This document shows positions 56,809 to 64,000 of a DNA stretch of 64,000 nucleotides, piece after piece. The DNA lies in the NCBI RefSeq assembly GCF_005863245.1, contig NZ_VBUT01000008.1, positions 310,001 through 374,000 on the forward strand, in the 5' to 3' direction. Under the pieces are notes generated by a model. The model made no database searches and had not been told where the DNA came from. It saw only the letters and a list, made by a program, of their open reading frames with translations. How positions within the stretch are numbered: position 1 is the first letter of the stretch; every line of letters begins with the position of its first letter. The DNA comes from Nocardia cyriacigeorgica. Its GTDB lineage: Bacteria; Actinomycetota; Actinomycetes; Mycobacteriales; Mycobacteriaceae. The position numbers were made by a program, and so were the translations under genes.

Positions 56809-56825
56809 GAATGGCCCGTAACATA
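56809..56825 (+). promoter_or_regulatory. Candidate regulator site shared with the mce promoter
   Basis: GAATGGCCCGTAACATA differs from the mce promoter copy (44864-44880) at only two positions. Confidence 0.55.
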
Positions 56826-56880
56826 TTCTGTCGACGGCGGGCAGCATCGAGCCCGGTGGGACCACGCGATGAGCGAGGAA

Positions 56881-58128
56881 TCAGACCTGCGCGCGACGCC
56901 CGAACAACACGATCTGCATCAGCGCCGCCACCCGCCCCTGCGAGGCGATCGGCGCGGTACCGAACGACCGGCCCAGATCCACCACCAAGGCGAACGCGGC
57001 ATGCACCAGGAACCGGGATTCGGCCGGCGCGAGTTCCGGGCGCACCTCACGCACCAGCCGCGCCCACTCCTCGACGCTGAGCCGCTGGATATTGCGCAGC
57101 ACCGTGCGTTCCTCGGCCGGAACGTGCTGGAACTCGGTGTAGTAGACGAAGGTCAGCGCCCGCTCGGTGAACGAGCCCGCCACATACTGATCGATCAGCG
57201 ACACCAGTGCCGCCTCGGCGCTGTCGGCCGCCGCGACGGCCGGTCCGATCGCGCTCGAAACCCGTTCGGCCGCACGGCGGAACGCGGCCGCCAGCAGATC
57301 GCTCTTGCCGCGATAGAACCGGTACACCGCCGACGCCGCCGACAGCCCGGCCGCGGTCGCGATGTCTTCCACGCTGACGTTCGGATACCCGCGATCGTGG
57401 AACAGCTCGACCGCCTTGCGCAGCAGCAGCTCATGCTTGAACGAATCCGGGATCTCCGCCGCCGCAGCGGGTTCCACCGCGTCCCCGACCGCGGGCAGCT
57501 CGGCCTGCGCGATATCCCAGCAGGCCGACGACAGCAGGCGGGTAAGCGATTTCGCGGGCAGCGCGGCGTGATGGTCGGCGATGCTGGTGATGGTGCTCAG
57601 CATGGCCGCGCGCAGTACCCGCAGATCGTCCTCGTCGAGCTCGGGGCGCAGCGCGTGCAGTTCGGCGCCGAGCGCGTCGACGACGGTGGCCTGCTGTTCG
57701 TTGAGCAGATCCGAATCCTCGGGCTCGAGGTAGCGGCCCTCCCAGCGCACCAGGGTGACGCTGGCCCGGTTGTCGATGGTGGCGGTGATGAGCGCGTCGA
57801 GGACCTGCCGTAGCCGCTGCTCGGGGGTGGCGTCGGCCGCGTCCTCGGGTAGGTGCACCGATTCGGTCATGGCCCGGCCCACCCGCAGTAGTTCCTCCCG
57901 GAACAGGGCGTACTTGCTGGGGTAATGCCGGTAGAGCGCGGCGGAGCTGATGCCGAGACCCGAGGCGATGTCCTCCATGCTGACACCGTGATAGCCGAGG
58001 GAGCCGAAGGCGGAGGCGGCGGCCGCCGCGATCTGGGCTCGCCGGTTCTTCGGCCTGCGCCGGATCTCGCGTGGCGCCGAGTCGCCGTTGCTCTTCGCAC
58101 GCACGGTACGGCGATTGTCGACACTCAT
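56881..58128 (-). CDS. TetR-family regulator with two HTH domains (copy 2)
   Basis: A 415-residue paralogue of the neighbouring regulator, with the same double TetR layout. The first HTH reads VSMEDIASGLGISSAALYRHY and the second VSVEDIATAAGLSAASAVYRFY. I chose ATG 58128 (MSVDNRR); the open frame extends further upstream but that part has no conserved sequence. A 19-base palindrome lies just upstream of the ATG. The gene follows the leucine operon after 61 bases on the same strand, so it may be co-transcribed or have its own promoter. The ligand is unknown; a branched acyl-CoA is a reasonable guess from context. Confidence 0.92.
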   Translation of the reverse strand: MSVDNRRTVRAKSNGDSAPREIRRRPKNRRAQIAAAAASAFGSLGYHGVSMEDIASGLGISSAALYRHYPSKYALFREELLRVGRAMTESVHLPEDAADATPEQRLRQVLDALITATIDNRASVTLVRWEGRYLEPEDSDLLNEQQATVVDALGAELHALRPELDEDDLRVLRAAMLSTITSIADHHAALPAKSLTRLLSSACWDIAQAELPAVGDAVEPAAAAEIPDSFKHELLLRKAVELFHDRGYPNVSVEDIATAAGLSAASAVYRFYRGKSDLLAAAFRRAAERVSSAIGPAVAAADSAEAALVSLIDQYVAGSFTERALTFVYYTEFQHVPAEERTVLRNIQRLSVEEWARLVREVRPELAPAESRFLVHAAFALVVDLGRSFGTAPIASQGRVAALMQIVLFGRRAQV

Positions 58129-58135
58129 TCCGACA

Positions 58136-58154
58136 TGGTATCGCCCGGTAACCA
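58136..58154. promoter_or_regulatory. Candidate autoregulatory operator before the second TetR gene
   Basis: TGGTATCGCCCGGTAACCA is an imperfect inverted repeat (arms TGGTATC and GTAACCA), eight bases upstream of the minus-strand start codon. It shares GTAAC with the other candidate sites. Confidence 0.45.
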
Positions 58155-58189
58155 GCGGCAATGTGGCGCTCCCCGGCGTGAGTCGTGGA

Positions 58190-60139
58190 TCACCTGCGGC
58201 CGGGCGGGCGAATCCGCGCGTACCAGTCGAGCAGATCGGGATCGTCGACCGCGCTGCGCTCGACGACCCGGGTCGGGTCCGCACCCTGGAACAGCTTCTT
58301 GATCGGCACCTCGAGCTTCTTGCCGGTGCGGGTGTGCGGGACGGCGGGCGCGGCCAGGATCTCGTCGGGCACATGCCGCGGCGACACCTCGGTGCGGATC
58401 ACGGCTTTGATCCGTTCGGCCAGCTCATCGGTCAGTTCCACGCCGGGCGCCGTCACCACGAACAGCGGCATCCAGTAGCCGCCGTCGGGTTGTTCGGCGC
58501 CGATCACCAGCGCCTCGGCGACCTCGGGCAGCCGTTCCACCGCCTGATAGATATCGGCGCTGCCCATCCGGATGCCGTGCCGGTTGAGCGTGGAATCGGA
58601 CCGCCCGTGCACCACCACCGAACCGTGATCGGTGATGGTGATCCAGTCGCCGTGCCGCCACACACCGGGGTAGGTGTCGAAATAGGCGTCGTGGTAACGC
58701 TTTCCGTCCGGGTCGTTCCAGAAGCTCACCGGCATGGACGGCATCGGCCGGGTGACCACCAGTTCGCCGACCTCACCGCGCACCGGATTTCCCGACTCGT
58801 CGTAGGCCTCCAGCGCCACACCGAGATACGGCGCCGACAGCTCGCCCGGCCACACCGGCACCGTGCGCACCCCGCCGATGAACGCCGACACCACATCGGT
58901 GCCGCCGCTGATCGAGGAGATCGGAATATGGTCACCGACGTTGTCGCGCAACCACAGTGCCGACGACGGCGGCAGTGCCGAGCCGGTGATGCCGATCATC
59001 CGTAACGCCGACAGGTCGTGCTCGTCCTTGGGCACCGAGCCGGCCTTGATGCAGGCCAGCACATACCCGGGGCTGGTGCCGAGCACCGTCGCGCGCACCT
59101 TCGCCGCGATCCGCCACAGCGCGTCCGGCTCGGGATGGGTGGGGCTGCCGTCGAAGCAGACGATGGTCGCGCCCGCGAGCAGCCCGGCCACCTGGAAATT
59201 CCACATCATCCAGCTGGGGCTGGTGTACCAGAAGAAGGTGTCGTCGGGGCCGATATCCGATTGCAGCGCCACCGCTTTCAGATGCTCGACCAGCACGCCG
59301 CCGTGGCCGTGCACGATGCCCTTGGGCAGGCCGGTGGTGCCGGAGGAGAACACGATCCACAGCGAGTGGTCGAAGTCGACGGCTTCGGTCTCGATCACCG
59401 GATCGGTGTCGGTGGTCTTGACGGCGTCGGCCCAGGCCAGCGTGTCCGGTACGTCGAGCCCGAGGCGCGACACCACGATGGTCTCGCGCACACTCGACAG
59501 CCCGGCGCGCAGCTGGTCGATATCGGCGCGTTTGTCGTGCGCTTTGCCGCCGAAACGGTAGCCGTCGGCGGTGACCAGCACCGTCGGTTCCAGCTGGCCG
59601 AGCCGGTCGAGCGCGGCTTTGGCGGTGTAATCCTGACCGCACGCGCTCCACACCGCGCCCACTGCCGCGGTACCGAGGAACGCGATCACGGCCTCGGGGA
59701 TATTCGGCAGATAGCCGGCCACCCGGTCACCCGGCCGCACCCCGAGCGAGCGCAGCGTTCGCGCGAAAGCGGCGGTGCGGTCGATCAATTCGGTCCAGGA
59801 GACCTCGGTGACATCCTCGCCGCCGTCAGTGAGCGCCACGATCGCCGGACGGTCGGAGCGCGCCTGCCGCACGACCTGATCCACATAGTTCACCCGGGTG
59901 CCGGGGAACCAGCGCGCTCCCGGCATGGTCTCCTCGGCCAGCACCTCGCCGGCGATCTCACCGAGCTCGAAGTAATCCCACAGCGCATGCCAGAAACCGG
60001 CGAGATCCTGCACCGACCACTGCCACAGCGCGGCGTAGTCGGGGGTGGGGACGCCGGTGCGCGCGGTGACGAAGCGGGCGAAATCGGTGATCTTCGCCTC
60101 GGCGATATCCCGGTCGGTGGGCACCCACTGTGGCTGCAT
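58190..60139 (-). CDS. aacS: Acetoacetyl-CoA synthetase
   Basis: A 649-residue acyl-adenylate ligase that activates acetoacetate to acetoacetyl-CoA with ATP. It has the AMP-binding motif SSGTTGLPKG, the core SISGGTD and the hinge segment GRSDSTLNRHGIRMGS. The N-terminal ACAS_N-like region (WQWSVQDLAGFWHALWDYF) and the length fit acetoacetate-CoA ligases rather than acetyl-CoA synthetase. AGGAG at 60147-60151 fixes the start at 60139. It lies 23 bases after citE. In the M. tuberculosis leucine locus scoA/scoB activate acetoacetate, so this enzyme probably takes that step here. Confidence 0.92.
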   Translation of the reverse strand: MQPQWVPTDRDIAEAKITDFARFVTARTGVPTPDYAALWQWSVQDLAGFWHALWDYFELGEIAGEVLAEETMPGARWFPGTRVNYVDQVVRQARSDRPAIVALTDGGEDVTEVSWTELIDRTAAFARTLRSLGVRPGDRVAGYLPNIPEAVIAFLGTAAVGAVWSACGQDYTAKAALDRLGQLEPTVLVTADGYRFGGKAHDKRADIDQLRAGLSSVRETIVVSRLGLDVPDTLAWADAVKTTDTDPVIETEAVDFDHSLWIVFSSGTTGLPKGIVHGHGGVLVEHLKAVALQSDIGPDDTFFWYTSPSWMMWNFQVAGLLAGATIVCFDGSPTHPEPDALWRIAAKVRATVLGTSPGYVLACIKAGSVPKDEHDLSALRMIGITGSALPPSSALWLRDNVGDHIPISSISGGTDVVSAFIGGVRTVPVWPGELSAPYLGVALEAYDESGNPVRGEVGELVVTRPMPSMPVSFWNDPDGKRYHDAYFDTYPGVWRHGDWITITDHGSVVVHGRSDSTLNRHGIRMGSADIYQAVERLPEVAEALVIGAEQPDGGYWMPLFVVTAPGVELTDELAERIKAVIRTEVSPRHVPDEILAAPAVPHTRTGKKLEVPIKKLFQGADPTRVVERSAVDDPDLLDWYARIRPPGRR

Positions 60140-60162
60140 CGTGGTTCTCCTCGGTGTGTGGA

Positions 60163-60972
60163 TCAGTGGCGGGCGCGCCGGACGACCTGCTCGGCGTGCC
60201 GCAGCACGGGGGCGTCGACCATGCGGCCCTGGTAGGCGAAGACACCGCGATGCCGCGGCGCCTGTTCGAGAACCGCACGCGCCCAAGCGAGTTCGTCGTC
60301 GGTGGGGGCGTAGGCGTCGCGGATGACGGCCACCTGGCTCGGATGGATGGCCACCTTGACGTCGAACCCGACGGCCACCGCGTCCTCGGCCTCGGCCCGC
60401 AGACCGTCCAGGTCGGCGATATCGAGATACACCGAGTCCAGGGCCAGCCGCCCGTGTGCCTTGGCTGCCAGCAGCGCCGTCGAGCGCACGTGCTTGGCGA
60501 CGTCGCGGTAGCTGCCGTCGGCGTGCCTGCTGGACGCGCCGCCGAGCCCGGCGACCAGATCCTCCGCACCCCACATGACGCCGATGGTGTTGTCGGCGGC
60601 CGCGGTGCGCGCCACCTCCAGCGCGCCGAGCGGCGATTCGATCAGCGCGATCACCTCATAGGCCGACAGCGCCGCCAGCTGGGCGGTCGACTCGCATTTG
60701 GGCAGCATGATCCGGCGGTAGCCGGTCTCGATGAGCGCGGCCAGGTCGTAGCGGTGGTCCTCGGTGCCCGCGGCATTGACCCGCACGATGGTGGTCTCCG
60801 GGTCCAGCGGGGTGTCGACCAGCGCCTTGCGCGCTGCGGCCTTATCGCTCGCGGCCACGCCGTCTTCCAGATCGAGGATCACCACGTCGGCCGCGGCGGC
60901 GGCCTTGGCGAAGCGTTCGGGCCGGTCGGCCGGGCAGAACAGCCAGGCCGGACCGCTCATCTGCCACATCAT
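60163..60972 (-). CDS. citE: CitE-type lyase of leucine/itaconate catabolism (Rv2498c-like)
   Basis: A 269-residue HpcH/HpaI-aldolase-fold enzyme strongly resembling M. tuberculosis Rv2498c: WLFCPADRPERFAKAAAAADVV, ILDLEDGV, MWGAEDLVAGLGG, RDVAKHVRSTALLAA and VAIHPSQ. Rv2498c is reported to cleave (R)-HMG-CoA and (R)-citramalyl-CoA. Here it should yield acetyl-CoA and acetoacetate, the substrate of the next gene's product. The acidic residues in LDLEDG and GAEDL fit Mg2+/substrate binding. The ATG overlaps the upstream stop (ATGA); later Met codons at 60969 and 60960 are alternatives. Confidence 0.93.
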   Translation of the reverse strand: MMWQMSGPAWLFCPADRPERFAKAAAAADVVILDLEDGVAASDKAAARKALVDTPLDPETTIVRVNAAGTEDHRYDLAALIETGYRRIMLPKCESTAQLAALSAYEVIALIESPLGALEVARTAAADNTIGVMWGAEDLVAGLGGASSRHADGSYRDVAKHVRSTALLAAKAHGRLALDSVYLDIADLDGLRAEAEDAVAVGFDVKVAIHPSQVAVIRDAYAPTDDELAWARAVLEQAPRHRGVFAYQGRMVDAPVLRHAEQVVRRARH

Positions 60973-61454
60973 GCCGACTCCGGACGCATACGGACCAGCG
61001 TCTTCCTGGTGGCGGTCGCTACGACATCGCCGTGCTGGTTGCGGGCGGTGTGCGCGAAGCTGACGATGCCCTCGCCCGGCCGCGACTTCGAGGCCCGCTT
61101 CTCGGTGACGACGGTTTCGGCGTAGAGGGTGTCGCCGTGGAACAGCGGCTTCGGGAAGGCGATATCGCCGAAGCCGAGGTTGGCCACCAGCGTGCCCTGC
61201 GTCAGCTGCGCCACCGACAGCCCCACCAGTGTCGACAGCGTGAACATCGAATTCACCAGCCGCTGGTTGAACGGCGGCTGCGTCTCGCTGAACGCGGCGT
61301 CCAGGTGCAGTGCCTGGGTGTTCATCGTCAGCGTGGTGAACAGGACGTTGTCGGCCTCGGTGATGGTGCGGCCGGGCCGGTGCTCGTAGACCACGTCGGT
61401 CTCGAACTCCTCGAACCACAGTCCCCGCTGGACGACGCGGCGTAGCTCGCTCAC
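60969..61454 (-). CDS. MaoC-like hydratase (Rv2499c-like)
   Basis: A 161-residue hot-dog-fold protein of the MaoC dehydratase type (YEHRPGRTITEADNVLFTTLTMN split at ITEADN; FHGDTLYAETVV; SKSRPGEGIV). By homology and order it matches Rv2499c, which hydrates 3-methylglutaconyl-CoA or itaconyl-CoA. It should supply (R)-HMG-CoA to CitE. It starts at GTG 61454, overlapping the acyl-CoA dehydrogenase stop by four bases; the longer open frame overlapping that gene is not coding. Confidence 0.88.
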   Translation of the reverse strand: MSELRRVVQRGLWFEEFETDVVYEHRPGRTITEADNVLFTTLTMNTQALHLDAAFSETQPPFNQRLVNSMFTLSTLVGLSVAQLTQGTLVANLGFGDIAFPKPLFHGDTLYAETVVTEKRASKSRPGEGIVSFAHTARNQHGDVVATATRKTLVRMRPESA

Positions 61455-62611
61455 AGCCCCAGCTCCCGTGCGATCAACATCAACTGCACCTCCGTCGTGC
61501 CCTCGCCGATCTCCAGGATCTTGCTGTCGCGGTAGTGCCTGGCCACAGGGTATTCGTTCATGAAGCCGTAGCCGCCGAAGATCTGAGTGGCGTCGCGGGC
61601 GTTGTCCATGGCCGCCTCGCTGGAGATGAGCTTGGCGATCGAGGCCTGCTTCTTGAAGGGTTTGCCGGCCAGCATCAGCGCGGCCGCGTCGTAGTAGGCG
61701 GCGCGGGCGGTGTGCGCGCGGGCCTCCATCCGGGCGATCTTGAAGGCGATGGCCTGGTTGGTGCCGATCGCCCGGCCGAAGGCCTCGCGTTCCTTGGCAT
61801 AGCGCACGCTCTCGTCCACGCAGCCCTGCGCCACACCGGTGGCGAGCGCGGCGATGGCGATGCGGCCTTCGTCGAGGATGCGCAGGAAGTTCGCGTAGCC
61901 GCGGCCGCGTTCGCCGAGCAGGTTCTCCTGCGGCACCCGGACATCGGTGAACGAGAGCGGATGGGTGTCGGAGGCGTTCCAGCCGACCTTGTTGTAGGCC
62001 GGTTCGGCGACGAAACCGGGGGTGTCGGTGGGCACGAGGATGGTGGAGATCTCCTTCTTGCCGCCCGATTCGCCGGTCACCGCCGTCACCGTCACCAGCG
62101 TGGTGATGTCGGTGCCGGAGTTGGTGATGAACTGCTTGCTGCCGTTGATCACCCAGTCGCCGCCGTCGGCGACCGCGGTGGTGCGGGTGCCGCCCGCATC
62201 GCTGCCAGCGCCGGGTTCGGTGAGCCCGAAAGCGGCCAGGTTGCGGCCGCTGGTGAGCTGGGGCAGCCACCGCTGCTTCTGCTCCTCGGTGCCGAAGCGG
62301 TAGATCGGCATCGCACCGAGCGACACCCCGGCTTCGAGGGTGATGGCCACGCTCTGGTCGATCTTGCCCAGTTCCTCGAGCGCCAGGCACAGCGCGAAGT
62401 AGTCGCCGCCCATCCCGCCGTACTCCTCGGGGAACGGCAGCCCGAACAGGCCCATCTCGGCCATGCCCTGGACCACCTTGTACGGGAAGGTGTGGTTGGC
62501 GTCGTGTTCGGCGGCGACGGGGGCCACCACCTGGTTGGCGAAATCGCGGACGGTGAGCGCGAGGTCGCGGTATTCGTCGGGAAGTGTTCCGGTGGAAAGG
62601 AAGTCGGTCAT
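61451..62611 (-). CDS. fadE19: Acyl-CoA dehydrogenase (FadE19-like, probable isovaleryl-CoA step)
   Basis: A 386-residue FAD enzyme with the family signatures FGLTEPGAGSDAGG and GGYGFMNEYPVARHYRD, then ILEIGEGTTEVQ with Glu at the usual catalytic GEGT position. Order beside accA1, the MaoC-like gene and citE matches Rv2500c (fadE19), and the expected step is isovaleryl-CoA to 3-methylcrotonyl-CoA. The location of the catalytic Glu is that of straight-chain enzymes, so short-chain substrates remain possible. The ATG is nine bases after the accA1 stop. Confidence 0.9.
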   Translation of the reverse strand: MTDFLSTGTLPDEYRDLALTVRDFANQVVAPVAAEHDANHTFPYKVVQGMAEMGLFGLPFPEEYGGMGGDYFALCLALEELGKIDQSVAITLEAGVSLGAMPIYRFGTEEQKQRWLPQLTSGRNLAAFGLTEPGAGSDAGGTRTTAVADGGDWVINGSKQFITNSGTDITTLVTVTAVTGESGGKKEISTILVPTDTPGFVAEPAYNKVGWNASDTHPLSFTDVRVPQENLLGERGRGYANFLRILDEGRIAIAALATGVAQGCVDESVRYAKEREAFGRAIGTNQAIAFKIARMEARAHTARAAYYDAAALMLAGKPFKKQASIAKLISSEAAMDNARDATQIFGGYGFMNEYPVARHYRDSKILEIGEGTTEVQLMLIARELGL

Positions 62612-62620
62612 CGTGTGGTC

Positions 62621-64000
62621 CTATCGGTCAGCAGCTGCGGCGGTGGGGGAGTCGGCGGTCGGCGCCGGGGCGTGGATCTTGGCGAGCACCTGGTCCAGGC
62701 TCACCTGATCGCCGGGCCGCACCAGCACTTCGACGGTGCCCGCGATCGGCGCGGTCAGCGAATGCTCCATCTTCATCGCTTCCACCACGACGACGGGCGC
62801 GCCCGCGGTCACCTCGGCGCCGGGTTCGACCGGCACCGCGATCACCGAACCGGGCATGGGACTGCGGATTTCGGCGTCGCCCAGGTCGGCGTCGCCGGCT
62901 CGGACGTTGACCTCGGCCACCTCACGCAGCGAGCAGACGCCGAACGTGCCCGCCACCCACAGCCGGTTGTCGTGTTCGGCCAGCCGGTAGTCGCGACGCA
63001 GATCGTCGACGGTGATCGTCAGCAGTCCGGGCGCGGTGAGCTCGGCGGATACCGCGACCGGTGCACCGTCGTCGCCCACTTGCAGTTGGGCAGCCGCCGG
63101 TGTTCCGGTCAGGTGGACGTGTTCGGTGCGATTGCCGCCCTCGAGCCGGATCGTCGTGGGCGCGGCAGTGCCCACCCGCCAGCCGGTCGGCTGATCCCAC
63201 GGATCGCCCGGCTCGGCAGGCCAGCGGCGCAGCCAGTGGTAGACGGCGGCCGCGGCGAACGCATCGTCGGGCACCGGTGCGGGCGTGAAGTCGACGGCCC
63301 TGCGGTCCAGCAACGCGGTGTCCAGACGTCCGGCCACCACATCGGGGTCTTCGAGCAGGAAGCGCAGGAATTCGATATTGGTGGTCACGCCGAGGACGAC
63401 GGTCTCGCCCAGCGCCCGGTCCAGCGCCGCCAGCGCGGCCGCGCGATCGGGACCGTGCGCGATCACCTTCGACAGCATCGGGTCGTAATCGCTGCCGACG
63501 ACGGTGCCGACCCGCAGCCCCGAATCCACCCGCACACCCTTGCCGCTCGGTTCGGCGAGATCGACCACCGTGCCGCCGGTGGGCAGGAAGCCGCGACCCG
63601 GATCCTCGGCGTAGACGCGCGCCTCGACGGCATGACCGACGAGCCGGATGTCCTCCTGCGCCAGCGTGATTCGCTGTCCGGCCGCCACCCGCACCTGGCA
63701 TTCGACCAGGTCGACGCCGGTCACCATCTCGGTCACCGGATGCTCCACCTGGAGGCGGGTGTTCATCTCCATGAAGAAGAACTCGTCCGGGCGGTCGGCC
63801 GAGACGATGAATTCCACCGTGCCCGCACCGACGTAGTCGACGCTGCGCGCGGTATTGCAGGCCGCCGCCCCGATCCTGGCCCTGGTGGCCGCATCGAGCA
63901 GCGGCGAGGGCGCTTCCTCGATCACCTTCTGATGCCTGCGCTGCAAGCTGCATTCGCGTTCGCCCAGATGCACGACATTGCCGTGCTGGTCGGCGAGGAT
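62621..64000 (-). CDS. accA1: Biotin-dependent acyl-CoA carboxylase alpha subunit, 5'-truncated (AccA1-like)
   Basis: The C-terminal 459 residues of a biotin carboxylase/BCCP protein; the start lies beyond the window. Visible are the end of the ATP-grasp/biotin carboxylase domain (ECSLQRRHQKVIEEAPSP, MEMNTRLQVEHPVTEM), the carboxylase C-terminal domain (GSDYDPMLSKVIAHG) and a biotinyl domain with AMKMEHS, whose Lys carries biotin. By order it corresponds to Rv2501c, the 3-methylcrotonyl-CoA carboxylase alpha subunit, which needs an AccD1 partner, expected just outside the window. Confidence 0.93.
   Translation of the reverse strand: MLADQHGNVVHLGERECSLQRRHQKVIEEAPSPLLDAATRARIGAAACNTARSVDYVGAGTVEFIVSADRPDEFFFMEMNTRLQVEHPVTEMVTGVDLVECQVRVAAGQRITLAQEDIRLVGHAVEARVYAEDPGRGFLPTGGTVVDLAEPSGKGVRVDSGLRVGTVVGSDYDPMLSKVIAHGPDRAAALAALDRALGETVVLGVTTNIEFLRFLLEDPDVVAGRLDTALLDRRAVDFTPAPVPDDAFAAAAVYHWLRRWPAEPGDPWDQPTGWRVGTAAPTTIRLEGGNRTEHVHLTGTPAAAQLQVGDDGAPVAVSAELTAPGLLTITVDDLRRDYRLAEHDNRLWVAGTFGVCSLREVAEVNVRAGDADLGDAEIRSPMPGSVIAVPVEPGAEVTAGAPVVVVEAMKMEHSLTAPIAGTVEVLVRPGDQVSLDQVLAKIHAPAPTADSPTAAAADR

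Larger units (their letters stand above)
56692..56880 (-). promoter_or_regulatory. Promoter and operator region of the first TetR gene
   Basis: 189 bases between the two regulators. It contains GAATGGCCCGTAACATA (56809-56825), a looser relative AAATGGTCTGTAAC (56769-56782), and a palindrome TACTAT-N10-ATAGTA (56786-56807). These cluster upstream of the minus-strand start and are likely regulator sites. Confidence 0.55.

Noticed and set aside
56881..58374. A longer 497-residue version of the second TetR protein
   Set aside because: The extra 82 residues are Arg/Ser/Pro-rich and overlap the end of the acetoacetyl-CoA synthetase gene. The conserved part begins at ATG 58128.
60140..60574. An N-terminal extension of acetoacetyl-CoA synthetase
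   Set aside because: It would overlap most of the citE C-terminus, and AGGAG before ATG 60139 marks the normal start.

Overview
The window is high-GC DNA from a mycolic-acid actinobacterium, most plausibly Nocardia or a close relative. The evidence is a complete yrbEAB-mceABCDEF operon with an Mce-associated protein, a leucine-catabolism gene set in the same order as Mycobacterium tuberculosis Rv2498c-Rv2501c, and giant NRPS genes with an MbtH partner. No tRNA, rRNA, CRISPR array or intact insertion sequence was seen.

Positions 2-40417 hold two co-directional NRPS genes and a small mbtH gene. The first NRPS is truncated by the window edge (4,468 residues visible). The second is complete at 8,920 residues and ends in a type I thioesterase. 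Together they show 12 adenylation domains (the first only partly), 12 carrier domains, 11 condensation domains and one thioesterase. No epimerase or methyltransferase domain was recognised. Codes read by eye give: unknown, Ser, Thr, X, Ser, X', Z, Orn-like (weak), Ser, X', Leu-like (weak), X''. One module is split between proteins: its C domain ends the first protein and its A domain starts the second. Both protein ends carry similar degenerate pieces of an A-domain N-terminus, a candidate docking pair. Both proteins also carry many long low-complexity insertions, some built from in-frame tandem repeats.

Positions 40471-44645 hold a molybdopterin oxidoreductase, a lysine/alanine-rich protein with a transposase-OrfA-like helix-turn-helix and a coiled coil, and a convergent MpaB-type (DUF2236) oxygenase-like gene. 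Hairpins lie between the last two.

Positions 44991-55447 form one tightly overlapping plus-strand operon: two tiny membrane proteins, YrbEA, YrbEB, MceA-F and a Mas protein. It encodes a Mce-type ABC lipid importer without its ATPase. Both MceD and MceE carry lipoboxes.

Positions 55450-64000 are all on the minus strand. Two paralogous TetR-like regulators each contain two HTH domains. Upstream in transcription lies a leucine/isovalerate operon: accA1 (cut by the window end), an acyl-CoA dehydrogenase, a MaoC-like hydratase, CitE-type lyase and acetoacetyl-CoA synthetase. An octamer GTAACATA recurs in the mce promoter region and upstream of the first TetR gene, suggesting a shared regulator site.
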